The notes under the pieces were generated by a model, which was not told where the DNA came from, ran no database searches, and saw only the letters and a list, made by a program, of their open reading frames with translations. Below, in pieces: positions 19,961 to 29,998 of a stretch of 64,000 nucleotides of DNA (position 1 is its first letter; the number at the start of each line of letters is the position of its first letter). Source of the stretch: an uncultured Saprospiraceae bacterium (lineage in GTDB: Bacteria; Bacteroidota; Bacteroidia; Chitinophagales; Saprospiraceae). The position numbers and the translations under genes are program-made. The stretch is taken from NCBI GenBank assembly GCA_937941765.1, contig CALDGQ010000024.1, positions 1 through 64,000 of the forward strand, written 5' to 3'.

Positions 19961-21952
19961 TTATAGTTTCAATATTTTTATTTCAGTTCTTCGATTCAAT
20001 TGATGTTTTGATTCATCGCATTTAACACCATCTGCACATTTATTGATGAGCATTGTTTCGCCATATCCTTTCGCTTTAATTCGCTCAGAGGAAATTCCTT
20101 TTTTCAAAAGATAAGCTTTGGCGGATTCAGCCCGTTTTCTAGACAAATAAGTATTATATCTTGTTCTACCACGCGCATCTGTATGTGATGATAACTCAAT
20201 AGATACTTCTGGTTTTTCTTTCAAAAATTTAACAACACGATCTAGTTCTTTATATCCTTCGACAAGTGGAATGTGTTCATTGTATTCGTAATAAACATTT
20301 TTCAATACGAAGACTTCACCTACTTTTATCTCTTTTTTTGCTTCAAATGTTTCGTATGGTGCTTTGGAATTTGCTTCGATTTTTTCAGATTCGGTAATCG
20401 GGATTATTGTGTTTTGACCAGTACTTGCTATTTTAGGTTCATTTAGTATTGGTTGAGGAATGATAGGTTCAATTGGTAACGGCAATGGTGGTTCTACCAC
20501 TTTATCTGGAGCATTTATGATGATTGATTTTTTAGATTTTGATACCGCTACATTCGCTTGTACTGATTTGATAGCATCTTTAACTTCTTTCGGATTATCA
20601 GCAGAAAACTTATTGTTTATAAAATTATAGATTGTAATATTTCCATTTTCTTTATTTCCTGATTTTAATATTTTTTCTACTTGATCGACTGATTCTATAT
20701 TGCGGTTGAAACTATAAATATCATCTTTGCCTGAGCCGCCATCACGGGAAGAATTAAAATATCCTTCGGTGCCTAAAATGTTCATAACAAATCCAAAATC
20801 ATCTTTTCTGGAGTTGTATGGTTGTCCCATATTTTCTGCTTTCTTCCACTGATTCTCTTCGTCTTTATTGGATTGAAAAATATCTAATCCTCCTAAACCA
20901 CCCCAACCATCGGAAGCGAAATAAAGGGTTCCATCATCATGAATATTTGGAAAGGCATCATTTCCTGGCGTATTGATATTAGGTCCAAGATTTCTTGGTT
21001 CCCCCCATTTTCCACCTTTAAATTTTGCAACATAAATATCCATTCCTCCTTCACCACCTGGACGATCAGATGCAAAATACAAATGGGTACCATCTGCAGA
21101 TAGGGTAGGATGGCATTCTTCATGTTCTTTTGTATTGAAGTTAAGTGGTTTTGGTGTGGTCCATTGATCCCCATTATTCATAGCAGTGAAGATTCCGAGT
21201 TTCATCACCCCTTTTTTATTGGCTCTGATTTTACCTTTTACATGATCATTTCTTGTGAAAAAAATCTTGTTATAACTTTTGTTGAAAGCAACTGGACCTT
21301 CGTGATATTTGGAGTTGATAATCTTGGAGAAGGATGCTACTTCTTCCAACTCACCTTCATCATTTTGAGTTGCGTAATATAAATTCATAAAATGATCGCC
21401 TGTCCATTTATCCTTTTGGTCACTTAATAATTTCCTAGAGGAAACAAAAACAATCCCATCCTTGTAGTAGGTAGGACTGAAATCGAGGTTAGGAGAGTTT
21501 ATTGTTTTTTCTTCCTTGAGAACAACATCTGTTTCATTTTTCCAATCATTCATTCGGTCGATTGCTGCTGCTAGTTGCGTTCCTCGTTGATCACTTGAGT
21601 GATTTCCAATCATTTGATTGTAGAGCAAAAAATATTTCTTTGCCATCTCATAGCTTCCGTTACTTTGCAGGGCTTGTGCAAAATGGAGATGATGAATGGG
21701 ATCATCGCTTTGTGCAACTACTTGTTCGTACCACAATGCTGCATTTTCTGTATCGTGATTAAGTCGGTAGCCATTTGCAATTTTCGTCATATCCTCAAGA
21801 TTCAATTCATCTTTGGATTCGTAAAAATTGATGGCTTCTCTATAAGCTAAATTATCGTATAATTTTTCTGGCTTCACGCTAGTTTGAGCACAGAGGTTTC
21901 CAATAATAAAACTAAAAACTAGAAGTAAGGAAATAATTTTTGGATAAAACAT
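19961..21952 (-). CDS. OmpA-family protein with TPR and PD40 propeller domains (PorE/SprE-neighbour type)
   Basis: Signal peptide 1-22, TPR-like helices (about 30-125: NGYRLNHDTENAALWYEQVV), then PD40/WD40-like beta-propeller repeats (about 155-400, with FSPTYYKDGIVFVSSR, LYFASDRPGGEGGMDIYVA and TLYFASDGWGGLGGLDIF), a proline-rich linker near 500-515, and an OmpA peptidoglycan-binding domain (about 545-663: LSSHTDARGRTRYNTYLSRKR, RIKAKGYGE, NRRTEI). Proteins of this plan are periplasmic parts of, or accessories to, T9SS and tether outer-membrane complexes to peptidoglycan. Position just after the PorP/SprF gene and within an adhesin operon fits such a role. Unlike PorE I do not see a clear carboxypeptidase-regulatory-like domain between propeller and OmpA. 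Confidence 0.88.
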   Translation of the reverse strand: MFYPKIISLLLVFSFIIGNLCAQTSVKPEKLYDNLAYREAINFYESKDELNLEDMTKIANGYRLNHDTENAALWYEQVVAQSDDPIHHLHFAQALQSNGSYEMAKKYFLLYNQMIGNHSSDQRGTQLAAAIDRMNDWKNETDVVLKEEKTINSPNLDFSPTYYKDGIVFVSSRKLLSDQKDKWTGDHFMNLYYATQNDEGELEEVASFSKIINSKYHEGPVAFNKSYNKIFFTRNDHVKGKIRANKKGVMKLGIFTAMNNGDQWTTPKPLNFNTKEHEECHPTLSADGTHLYFASDRPGGEGGMDIYVAKFKGGKWGEPRNLGPNINTPGNDAFPNIHDDGTLYFASDGWGGLGGLDIFQSNKDEENQWKKAENMGQPYNSRKDDFGFVMNILGTEGYFNSSRDGGSGKDDIYSFNRNIESVDQVEKILKSGNKENGNITIYNFINNKFSADNPKEVKDAIKSVQANVAVSKSKKSIIINAPDKVVEPPLPLPIEPIIPQPILNEPKIASTGQNTIIPITESEKIEANSKAPYETFEAKKEIKVGEVFVLKNVYYEYNEHIPLVEGYKELDRVVKFLKEKPEVSIELSSHTDARGRTRYNTYLSRKRAESAKAYLLKKGISSERIKAKGYGETMLINKCADGVKCDESKHQLNRRTEIKILKL

Positions 21953-22002
21953 AATATCGTTATTAAGCTGCCTTTTTATAAATTAATTTTGTCAACACAT
22001 TA

Positions 22003-22950
22003 CTAGAAAAATCGAGGATTGGTAAGTATTTGATTTTGTTTCATAAAATAATAATCCAAAACCACTTCGAAAGTTCCTGAGTTATATGCACGCATTTTAG
22101 ACAATGTAAAATCATATGCGACTCCTGCTCTAATGTTTTGAGATAGCTGATATTGTACAATTGCATCTAGTGATTCTCCCAGTTTAGTAAATTGGTCTCC
22201 ACCCATTCTGTAAGTTGCTCCGACCCAAAACTTCTCTACAAAAATTAGACTCGCATTCAAATCAACTGAGGCTGGTGCATTTTCTGTGTATTTTACTAGG
22301 AAGGCTGGTTTAAACATTGTTGCATTTCCAATAGGAAGAATCAATCCTCCCATAAAATAGAAGTGTTGTTTTTCTTGAGAGAAATCAGTATTGTATTCTT
22401 CTCCTTCGTAAAACGAAAGGTCACCTTTTAATATATTTGGAAGTGAAGCTCCAACAAAGAATTTCCTATTTTGAAAGTATATACCCATTCCAAAATTCGG
22501 TAACATTCTATTAGTTGGATCTGATGAAAGAACGGCATCTCCTTGTTGAATTGCTTTTGTCTTATCCCATTTGACACGATAGTTTCGCAAAGAGCCTTGA
22601 AGTCCAATAGCCAAGCGACCATTCGCAATCGGGAAACCATAACTATACTTCAGTTGATAAGACCAACTGGTAGAAGGTCCAATTTGATCATGCATTACCG
22701 TCATGCCCAAACCGACTCTCTTGTTTTTCATGGGGGTTTGAAAATTCACTACCTGACTAGTCGGTGCGCCTTCAAGTCCTACCCACTGGCTTCTGTGCAA
22801 TGCAGAAATACTTGCATATTCTGAACTGCCGGCGTATGCTGGATTGAATGATAGTTTATTGAACATAAACTGCGTAAAATGCGCCTCTTGTTGAGCTTGC
22901 AAACTGATTCTTAACAATATGCAAGCAATAATTAATACTGTAATTCTCAT
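22003..22950 (-). CDS. PorP/SprF family type IX secretion outer-membrane protein
   Basis: 315 residues with signal peptide (1-19) and the family's opening QEAHFTQFMFNKLSFNPAYA followed by LHRSQWVGLEGAP. The rest is a beta-barrel pattern of alternating strands with RMGG and AGVAYDFTLSK segments near the end. PorP/SprF proteins sit in the outer membrane and are needed for surface attachment of partner type B substrates; they are usually encoded next to the partner. Here the partner would be the 1471-residue type B protein 72 bases upstream. Good family match and context. Confidence 0.93.
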   Translation of the reverse strand: MRITVLIIACILLRISLQAQQEAHFTQFMFNKLSFNPAYAGSSEYASISALHRSQWVGLEGAPTSQVVNFQTPMKNKRVGLGMTVMHDQIGPSTSWSYQLKYSYGFPIANGRLAIGLQGSLRNYRVKWDKTKAIQQGDAVLSSDPTNRMLPNFGMGIYFQNRKFFVGASLPNILKGDLSFYEGEEYNTDFSQEKQHFYFMGGLILPIGNATMFKPAFLVKYTENAPASVDLNASLIFVEKFWVGATYRMGGDQFTKLGESLDAIVQYQLSQNIRAGVAYDFTLSKMRAYNSGTFEVVLDYYFMKQNQILTNPRFF

Positions 22951-23022
22951 AAAAATATCCTTTGAGTTTGTTGTTGTTGTCTAGTTTTAGTAGGAACAAC
23001 ATGGGGGGATATTTAGTCAATA

Positions 23023-26000
23023 TTATTTTTCAATATAAATGTAGCCCGACCGATTTGTACCTTGGCCGTCGTTTAGTTTTAGGTTGTAAAAATAGGTTCC
23101 TGTTGGAAGTACTTCGTCTTTGTAAGTGCCATCCCAACTGTTTTTGTAATCTTTGTCGTAGAAAATTTCATCTCCCCATCTGTTGAAAATTGACACTTCA
23201 GAACCAGGGAATTCAAATGCACAAGTAACAATGAAAGTATCATTATAGCCATCGCCATTTGGTGTCATTACAGATGCAACTTCGCAACCTTCTCCTGCTA
23301 CACGGATTGTTACCATTGCTATATCGCAAACATCTGGACAATGTTCTTGGCAAATTCGATATTGAAAAGTTTCAATTCCAATAAATCCTTGTTCTGGATA
23401 ATAGGAGAGTGTCTTGTTATCTATTTGTGATAGCGTTCCATTTTCTACATCAGATATAATTTCAATTACATAAGCATCGGTATCTAGTAGGTCGTTATCT
23501 CCAACCATCAAGATGGTAAGCGGTTCATTAGCTGCTGTTTCTCGGAAATCATCTTGAGCAATAATAGGTGCTGGATGCCACTCGATGATTAATGTATCTG
23601 AAGAAATCGTTCCACAACTGTTGCTTGTTACGGACCATAGAAGCTTGTTGATACCTTCTTCTAAATCTACAACCAAGCTACTCGCTTGTCCTGGTTGTAG
23701 GACGGTTGTATTAGCGTTTGAATTTAAGACTGTCCATATTCCCGTTCCTGTTGTGGTCGGCAAAGCATTGACCTCAATTGAAGATTCGCATGCAAAAAGA
23801 TTTTCTCCTACATAAGCTGCGTCTGAATCCGCTTGATCAATGATGACTGTTGTGAAAGCATTCTCACCTGCATTGTTAGAAATTGAAGGGTTTGATAAAC
23901 AATTGCCATCAGCAGCTACAACATAATAAGTACCATCGTGTGATACATTTACATTTGGAATGAGTAATTCTGCACCAAATCCAATACTTATATTTCCTAT
24001 CGATTCAAACCATTCGTAGTTGAGTGCTGGGTTCGGATTTGTTACGCTTAGTAACAAATCACTTCCTATGCAGGATGGACCATCGTTGATAGCAACAGGC
24101 ACCTCCATCTGAGGATTGATAACCACTTGTGTTGAAAGTGGATCTGAAGCACAACCATTGATTTCAATAAAAAGCAAATAGGTACCTTCCATTTGTTGGT
24201 CGGGATTAGTAATTATTGGATTTTGAGCGTTGGAAGTATATCCATTTGGTCCATACCAATTGTAAATTGCGCCCTGAATTTCTTCTGTTCCCAACAATAT
24301 ATTTTCTCCTTGACAGAAAGGCCCAGCATTGGCAATTGTATTAAGTGTAGGTTTTTCTTTTACTAAAACATCCACTGTTGCATAGCTATCTGCTTCACAG
24401 TCAAATCGTTCTGCCATTGCATAATATTGGTGTAACCCAGGAGTCGGATTAAAAATAATCGGATCTTGACCAGTGGCTACCAAAGTCCCAGCTGGTGTTC
24501 CTGCAGGATCTCCATCATACCATTTGAAAACTACATTCGGCATTGGACTCGCATGAAGATAAATTGGTTCAAATTCACAAACATCTCCTTCAGCGGATAT
24601 AATGGCCACTGCTGGTGGTTCATTTATAGTTACCGTTTGAGGTAATGAAACTTCTGACAAACATCCGTTTGCATCCAATACCTGGACACGCCACTCGCCA
24701 CTTTCATATAAATCGGGATGATCAGCTATTGAAATATTCGTTGTTGCAGATGTGGTCCAAAGTACATTGTTAGGATCACCAAGTGTTCCAAATGGTCCGT
24801 TAGGTGTTGATGATGGTGGAATCCATTGGTAAGATGCTGCTGTTAAACCAACCACACTTAATTCGATATCATTCCCATTGCAAATTGATGAGGCAACTTG
24901 TAAAACTGGATCATCCGCAAATTGACTTAAATTAATTGACATCGTACTCGTCGGTGAAGTACAATCATTTAAAACAACAACTAAGTGGTAGTCTCCTTCA
25001 TGTTGTATCCCAGCAGATATAGTAACTGGTGGATTTTGTAAATTAGAAGTAAAACCATTTGGTCCCGTCCAGATATATTCGTCTGCGACTACATCCGTTG
25101 ACAGATTGATCATACTGTTCTGACATACTTCATTATCACCAATGATGTTGGGTGCTTGTAATGTTGGTTGTACGCCAACTGTTATAGGAGCAGAAATTAA
25201 GGAGTTGCAACCATCTACGGTTACACGTACTTGATAAGTTCCTGCATCATTATTTGTAAAATTATCAATTGTTAAAGTTGCTTGATCTGGATAGGCACCT
25301 GAGTTTGTTGTACCGTTTGGCCCAATCCAGTTGTAGTAAACTTCCGTTCCGTTGTATTGCGGTATGGATAGGTGATATTCACCACCGATACAAACCAAAG
25401 CTGCCGAAGCATTAATTTGAGGCTCAATTGGAATGACGGTTACATCCACTACTGTCGAAAGTATAAACTCACAAAGAGTGCTGGTATTTGTTACAGTGAC
25501 CGTGTAAGTCCCTGCATCTTCATTTTGAATATTTGGAATAATAGGATTTTGATTAGCTGAACTAAACCCATCAACTCCTGACCAATTAAAAGTATATAAG
25601 TCTGGGTCTGCATTACTTAACAATAAATTTGCGTTTAGTTGCACATCTGTAAATGGTTGCACACATTCTTCTCCATCATTATCAATTGCAACTTCATCAT
25701 TGATTTGGCAATCTGTGAATGAGTTACAAATACCATCGCCATCATCATCACCTAATGCATCGTTTCCAATACATAGATCACAGCCATCTGGTACACCATC
25801 CGCATCAGCGTCAGGTTCACAAGCATTTCCGATTCCATCGTTGTTACAATCTGCTTGGGCAGGGTTTGGTATATTGATACAATTATCAATGTTATCACAA
25901 ATACCATCTGCATCTGTATCACCTGATAAATCATTTCCAATACAAACATCGCATCCGTCAGCAACGCCGTCGTTGTCACTATCGGATTCACAAATGTTTC

Positions 26001-27438
26001 CTTCTCCATCGTTATCGCAATCTTCTTGATTTGGATTTGAGGTGTTGATACAATTATCTATATCATCACAGATACCATCACCATCGATATCACCGGTTGC
26101 ATCATCACCCAAACAAACATCGCAATTATCAGGGATACTATCTCCATCTGTATCGGTTTCACATAAATCTCCTATTCCGTCATTGTTACAATCTGCTTGA
26201 TCGGCGTTTGGTACATTGATACAATTATCTATATCATCACAAATATCATCACCGTCCGTATCCCCTGAAGCATCGTCTCCTAGACATACATCACAAGCAT
26301 CGGGAATTCCATCGGCATCAGCGTCTAGTTCGCAAATATCCCCTTCACCATCTGTATCACAATCTGCTTGCGTAGGGTTTGGTAGGAAGAGACAATTGTC
26401 AATGTCATCGCAAATCCCATCACCATCCGTATCGCCAGTTGCATCATCACCAGTACAGAGATCGCAATCATCTGGAATCGTATCTCCATCTGTATCTGTT
26501 TCACAAACATCTCCAATCCCATCTGTATCGCAGTCTTCCTGATTTGGATTGTAAATGTTGATGCAATTATCAACTACATCACAAACATTATCCATATCGA
26601 CATCAAGACAGGTGGGACTAATAACGCGGATGGGTACGACTTCTGTTGAACATAGATTTCCTTGATCGCAAACAGTAAGACATATTTCATCGAATCCAAA
26701 AAAGTCTGTATTAGGTGTATAAACGATACAAAGTTGATCACCCACTAAAGTAGTGACGGCAGTACCATTGCTAGGTGTAGGATTGCAAGTACTGAAAGTG
26801 AAAGTATCACCAACATTAGGATCTGTAATCGTTAAGCAAATACTGTCAACTGTGTTTTCTAATACAATCAAACTATCTGGAGCAAATTGTGGAGGCTCCA
26901 AACATGTGATTAGATTGTTATAGGTATCTCTATAATAATTTTGGTAATTGAATACATTGGCAAAGTAATTATTAAAATCTCCACCCATCATTCCTGGCGC
27001 ATTAGATTGTGGGTCCATATTATTTTCAAACAATCTTACATTTGAAACACATGCATTATCAGGAGTTGTGAAAGTGAATAGTAGTAATTCTTCTCCATTT
27101 ACGAAGGTGACACCAGAGCCATTTGAAGCGATTCCATGAAAATCATGATCCGCGTCAGAAACTGGTGCATAGATTTGTGAATTGTCAACCCAGAACCCAC
27201 CATTTACGGTTTGTATGGCTAATGGGAAGTCAGGAAGTGTATTTGGCAGAACGATTGTCAATTGATTTCCTCCTGCTACAAAAAAGTAGGGATCGTCAAA
27301 ATCCGGTTTTGCATATACCTCATAACGTCCATTGGCTTCATCGAAACGAATCGTGAAGTCAATATCCTGTGCATTAATTTGTTGTGAACACAACAACGTA
27401 AGTACAGCAACTATCACTAGTTGTGTTAGCTTTCTCAT
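23023..27438 (-). CDS. T9SS type B adhesin with thrombospondin type 3 repeats and Ig-like domains
   Basis: 1471 residues. Signal peptide 1-23; shared N-terminal module (24-175: FFVAGGNQLTIVLP, NGGFWVDNSQIY, DFHGIASNGSGVTF, MMGGDFNNYFANVF); a cadherin-like domain (180-275). Residues 277-585 are about five tandem 57-residue thrombospondin type 3 repeats (GDTDGDGICDDIDNC...NPxQADC, CDVCLGDD), rich in Asp and Cys and expected to bind calcium. Ig/PKD-like domains follow (590-1290: CQGENILLGTEEIQGAIYNW is one example), a Big_9-like domain, and a gliding-motility-associated type B sorting domain (about 1388-1471: TPNGDGYNDTFIV, VSIFNRWGDEIFY, WDGTYKDEVLPTGTYFY). It is the first gene of the surface locus and the likely cargo of the adjacent PorP/SprF. 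Confidence 0.92.
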   Translation of the reverse strand: MRKLTQLVIVAVLTLLCSQQINAQDIDFTIRFDEANGRYEVYAKPDFDDPYFFVAGGNQLTIVLPNTLPDFPLAIQTVNGGFWVDNSQIYAPVSDADHDFHGIASNGSGVTFVNGEELLLFTFTTPDNACVSNVRLFENNMDPQSNAPGMMGGDFNNYFANVFNYQNYYRDTYNNLITCLEPPQFAPDSLIVLENTVDSICLTITDPNVGDTFTFSTCNPTPSNGTAVTTLVGDQLCIVYTPNTDFFGFDEICLTVCDQGNLCSTEVVPIRVISPTCLDVDMDNVCDVVDNCINIYNPNQEDCDTDGIGDVCETDTDGDTIPDDCDLCTGDDATGDTDGDGICDDIDNCLFLPNPTQADCDTDGEGDICELDADADGIPDACDVCLGDDASGDTDGDDICDDIDNCINVPNADQADCNNDGIGDLCETDTDGDSIPDNCDVCLGDDATGDIDGDGICDDIDNCINTSNPNQEDCDNDGEGNICESDSDNDGVADGCDVCIGNDLSGDTDADGICDNIDNCINIPNPAQADCNNDGIGNACEPDADADGVPDGCDLCIGNDALGDDDGDGICNSFTDCQINDEVAIDNDGEECVQPFTDVQLNANLLLSNADPDLYTFNWSGVDGFSSANQNPIIPNIQNEDAGTYTVTVTNTSTLCEFILSTVVDVTVIPIEPQINASAALVCIGGEYHLSIPQYNGTEVYYNWIGPNGTTNSGAYPDQATLTIDNFTNNDAGTYQVRVTVDGCNSLISAPITVGVQPTLQAPNIIGDNEVCQNSMINLSTDVVADEYIWTGPNGFTSNLQNPPVTISAGIQHEGDYHLVVVLNDCTSPTSTMSINLSQFADDPVLQVASSICNGNDIELSVVGLTAASYQWIPPSSTPNGPFGTLGDPNNVLWTTSATTNISIADHPDLYESGEWRVQVLDANGCLSEVSLPQTVTINEPPAVAIISAEGDVCEFEPIYLHASPMPNVVFKWYDGDPAGTPAGTLVATGQDPIIFNPTPGLHQYYAMAERFDCEADSYATVDVLVKEKPTLNTIANAGPFCQGENILLGTEEIQGAIYNWYGPNGYTSNAQNPIITNPDQQMEGTYLLFIEINGCASDPLSTQVVINPQMEVPVAINDGPSCIGSDLLLSVTNPNPALNYEWFESIGNISIGFGAELLIPNVNVSHDGTYYVVAADGNCLSNPSISNNAGENAFTTVIIDQADSDAAYVGENLFACESSIEVNALPTTTGTGIWTVLNSNANTTVLQPGQASSLVVDLEEGINKLLWSVTSNSCGTISSDTLIIEWHPAPIIAQDDFRETAANEPLTILMVGDNDLLDTDAYVIEIISDVENGTLSQIDNKTLSYYPEQGFIGIETFQYRICQEHCPDVCDIAMVTIRVAGEGCEVASVMTPNGDGYNDTFIVTCAFEFPGSEVSIFNRWGDEIFYDKDYKNSWDGTYKDEVLPTGTYFYNLKLNDGQGTNRSGYIYIEK
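25690..26615 (-). repeat. Tandem 171-bp coding repeats (thrombospondin type 3)
   Basis: Within the type B adhesin, about five imperfect direct copies of a 57-codon unit lie end to end. Each encodes a GDxDGDGICDxIDNC segment and a DADGIPDxCDVCxGDD segment. Divergence between copies is mostly silent or conservative, so the repeat is kept at protein level. Confidence 0.85.
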
Positions 27439-27772
27439 TCCTTAGTCTTTATAGTAAATCGTTCTCAATCAGAGGCTCAAAGAAATGGGGTATTATCTTC
27501 ACTGATTTGTGATACAGAATGAAAGAGCCAATTAATATGCCAATTCTTTTATATAAATCACTTTTGGGATAAATAAGAACTTAACTATGAATAATCTCTA
27601 GAAGTGGATTTAATTCAATTTGAATTTAATGTATGTGTTGTTTTTTTGTAGAATTACTGAGAATGTTAGTTTTTGCTTTTGGCGTTTCGTTGCGTGAGTA
27701 TAAGGCGTAAAAAAAACGCTTAACTTCGTAGAAGTTAAGCGGTAATAAATATCTTGTTAAGTAAGTTAAGTG
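27439..27772. other. Intergenic region between the adhesin locus and iscA
   Basis: This AT-rich interval holds the presumed promoter region of the surface locus (adhesin starts at 27438) and the iscA terminator at 27709-27741. No open frame or RNA gene is recognisable; I could not pick a confident -7 box for the adhesin. Confidence 0.6.
27709..27741 (-). terminator. Rho-independent terminator of the isc genes
   Basis: On the minus strand CGCTTAACTTC pairs with GAAGTTAAGCG and is followed by TTTTTTTT. It lies 32 bases after the iscA stop. Confidence 0.92.
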
Positions 27773-28099
27773 CTAGACAGCAAAACTCTCCCCACATCCA
27801 CACTCTCGAGATGCATTCGGATTATTGAAAAAGAAACCCTTTCCATTTAATCCGTCTGAGAATTCTAAAGTTGTATTGCACAAATATAAAAAGCTTTTTA
27901 AGTCGGTAACAACTTTGGTGTCATTGTCTTCAAAAACTTGATCGTTGTCTTGAGACTTGTTGTCAAAATCCATCTTATAAGAAAGACCAGAACAACCACC
28001 ACTTGTTACAGACACGCGCACAAAGAAATCTTCACCTAAACTTTCTTTAGATTTGATCTCATTGATTCTTGACTTCGCTTTATCAGATACAAAAAGCAT
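27773..28099 (-). CDS. iscA: A-type iron-sulfur carrier (IscA/HesB family)
   Basis: 108 residues, the normal length. The three conserved cysteines are present: Cys36 in TSGGCSGLSY and Cys100/Cys102 in ECGCGESF. A-type carriers receive Fe-S clusters from the scaffold and deliver them to apo-proteins in the cytoplasm. It is the last gene of iscS-iscU-iscA on the minus strand, 22 bases after iscU, and is followed by a strong terminator. SufA or ErpA naming is possible, but linkage to iscS/iscU supports IscA. Confidence 0.93.
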   Translation of the reverse strand: MLFVSDKAKSRINEIKSKESLGEDFFVRVSVTSGGCSGLSYKMDFDNKSQDNDQVFEDNDTKVVTDLKSFLYLCNTTLEFSDGLNGKGFFFNNPNASRECGCGESFAV

Positions 28100-28121
28100 G
28101 ACTAATAATTTTTACAATTGA

Positions 28122-28535
28122 TTAATGATGAGATTCAGTAACAGTCACTTCAAGACCATTCTTCTCTTGGTAATCTTTGATTGCTCCTTTGATTGCATCT
28201 TCTGCTAATACAGAACAGTGAATCTTTACTGGAGGTAATGCCAATTCTTCAACGATTGCCATGTTGTCAATTGCAATTGCTTCATCAATTGATTTTCCTT
28301 TCAACCATTCTGTTGCTAAAGAAGAAGAAGCGATTGCAGAACCACAACCAAAAGTTTTGAACTTCGCATCTTTAATGGTTTTCGTTTCGTCATCGACTTC
28401 GATTTGAAGACGCATCACGTCACCACACTCTGGTGCACCTACCAATCCTGTTCCGACAGTTTTAGAGTCTTTGTCTAAAGTACCTACGTTACGAGGATTC
28501 TTAAAGTGGTCGAGTAATTTATCTGAATAAGCCAT
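28122..28535 (-). CDS. iscU: Iron-sulfur cluster scaffold IscU
   Basis: 137 residues. The scaffold ligands are all visible: Cys37 and Asp39 in GAPECGDVM, Cys64 in FGCGSAIAS, and His106-Cys107 in PPVKIHCSVLAEDAI, which also carries the LPPVK chaperone-binding motif. It accepts sulfur from IscS and assembles the nascent cluster. It lies 46 bases after iscS and 22 before iscA. The C-terminal tail ends in ESHH and carries no extra domain, so this is not a NifU fusion. Confidence 0.96.
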   Translation of the reverse strand: MAYSDKLLDHFKNPRNVGTLDKDSKTVGTGLVGAPECGDVMRLQIEVDDETKTIKDAKFKTFGCGSAIASSSLATEWLKGKSIDEAIAIDNMAIVEELALPPVKIHCSVLAEDAIKGAIKDYQEKNGLEVTVTESHH

Positions 28536-28581
28536 AATATTATGATTTTATTTTTTCTAATTTATTTCTAACAATATAGTT

Positions 28582-29799
28582 TTAATGTTCAGACCATTCG
28601 ATTGATTCGAGGTCAACTCCGTCTTTGTACATTTCCCAAATTGGACTTAAGTCTCTCATGTGTTTCACACCTTTAGAAACCATGTCAATCACTGCATCAA
28701 TTTCTTCTTCTGTATTAAATCTTCCCAAACTGAAACGTAATGATGAATGAGCCAAGTCGTCTCCCAATCCTAACGCAACTAATACATAAGATGGTTCCAA
28801 ACTAGCAGAAGTACAAGCAGATCCTGAAGAAACTGCGATGTCTTGATTGAATGTCATCATCAATCCTTCTCCTTCTACGTGCTTAAATGAAATGTTCGCA
28901 ACGTGCGGCATTCTATTTTCTCTATTTCCATTTGGATAAACTTCTTCAACATTGTCTAAGAATGCTTGTTCCAATTTGTCTCTTAATTTACTCAAACGTT
29001 CTGCATCCTGAGCCATTTCTTTTTTAGCAATCGCAGCTGCTTCACCAAATCCTACAATACCAGGAACATTCATTGTACCTGAACGCATACCACGCTCGTG
29101 ACCACCGCCATCCATTTGAGCTGTTACTTTGACTCTTGGGTTTTTACGATTTACAAACAATGCACCTACACCTTTAGGTCCATACATTTTGTGTGCTGTA
29201 AATGCCATGATATGAATTCCCAATTCTTTCGGATTCACTGGAATTTTTCCAACAGCTTGAACTGCATCACTGAAAAATAAGACTCCATGCTTCTTACAGA
29301 TCTCACCAATTTCTTTCATTGGCTGAATCACACCTGTTTCATTATTCGCAAACATGACTGAAACTAAAATCGTATTATCTTTGATTGCTTTTTCCAAAAC
29401 TTCCAAATCAACAATTCCATCATTTTTTACTGGAAGGTAAGTTACTTCACCACCCATCTTCTCAATCTTCTTGCAACTATCAAGCACTGCTTTGTGCTCT
29501 GTCTCCAAAGTGATAATGTGGTTCCCTTTTCTTTTATACATTTCAAAAACACCTTTCAAAGCCAAGTTGTCGGCTTCAGTTGCTCCTGAAGTGAAGATGA
29601 TTTCCTTTGGATCCACTTCAATCAAACTAGCGATTTGCTCACGAGCATAATCTACAGCTTCTTCTGCAGCCCAACCAAATGGGTGATTTCTACTTGCCGC
29701 ATTTCCTGATATCTCATGGAAGTATGGCAACATCTTCTGTACTACTCTTGGATCACAAGGGGTTGTCGCGTTGTTATCCAAATAAATTTTCTTAGTCAT
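28582..29799 (-). CDS. iscS: Cysteine desulfurase IscS
   Basis: 405 residues, the length of E. coli IscS. PLP-binding Lys204 in [15 protein letters not shown], His/Asp residues in ETEHKAVL and [10 protein letters not shown], and the catalytic mobile-loop Cys329 in [17 protein letters not shown] are present. It transfers sulfur from cysteine to IscU and to tRNA thiolation partners. It is the first gene of iscS-iscU-iscA; there is no iscR, hscA/hscB or fdx next to it. A plausible promoter lies 56-64 bases upstream. Confidence 0.97.
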   Translation of the reverse strand: MTKKIYLDNNATTPCDPRVVQKMLPYFHEISGNAASRNHPFGWAAEEAVDYAREQIASLIEVDPKEIIFTSGATEADNLALKGVFEMYKRKGNHIITLETEHKAVLDSCKKIEKMGGEVTYLPVKNDGIVDLEVLEKAIKDNTILVSVMFANNETGVIQPMKEIGEICKKHGVLFFSDAVQAVGKIPVNPKELGIHIMAFTAHKMYGPKGVGALFVNRKNPRVKVTAQMDGGGHERGMRSGTMNVPGIVGFGEAAAIAKKEMAQDAERLSKLRDKLEQAFLDNVEEVYPNGNRENRMPHVANISFKHVEGEGLMMTFNQDIAVSSGSACTSASLEPSYVLVALGLGDDLAHSSLRFSLGRFNTEEEIDAVIDMVSKGVKHMRDLSPIWEMYKDGVDLESIEWSEH

Positions 29800-29854
29800 G
29801 TAAGTATTTTATATTCCTTATTTAGAATTATTCTAAAGATAGTGATTTTCTAGT

Positions 29855-29863
29855 GCAAATATA
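29855..29863 (-). promoter_or_regulatory. Possible Bacteroidota-type -7 box for iscS
   Basis: Minus strand reads TATATTTGC, matching the TAnnTTTG -7 consensus of Bacteroidota sigma-A promoters. It lies about 56 bases before the iscS ATG. A clear -33 TTG is not seen. Confidence 0.45.
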
Positions 29864-29998
29864 ACGCTTTTACCCCTAAAAAGTTCATAGAATACACATA
29901 GGATAAAGCGGGATAAACCGGACGAAACTGTTCGTTTTCCTTATTTTTACGTTCAGAATCAAGCTTTTATAAATTCATTTGATTCTAAAATAAAGATA

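Noticed and set aside
26325..26573. Same-strand out-of-frame open reading in the TSP3 region
   Set aside because: It is a shadow caused by the biased Asp/Cys codons of the adhesin repeats.
25690..26615. Regular repeats as a CRISPR array
   Set aside because: The repeats are 171-bp in-frame coding units of thrombospondin type 3 sequence with no spacer structure.
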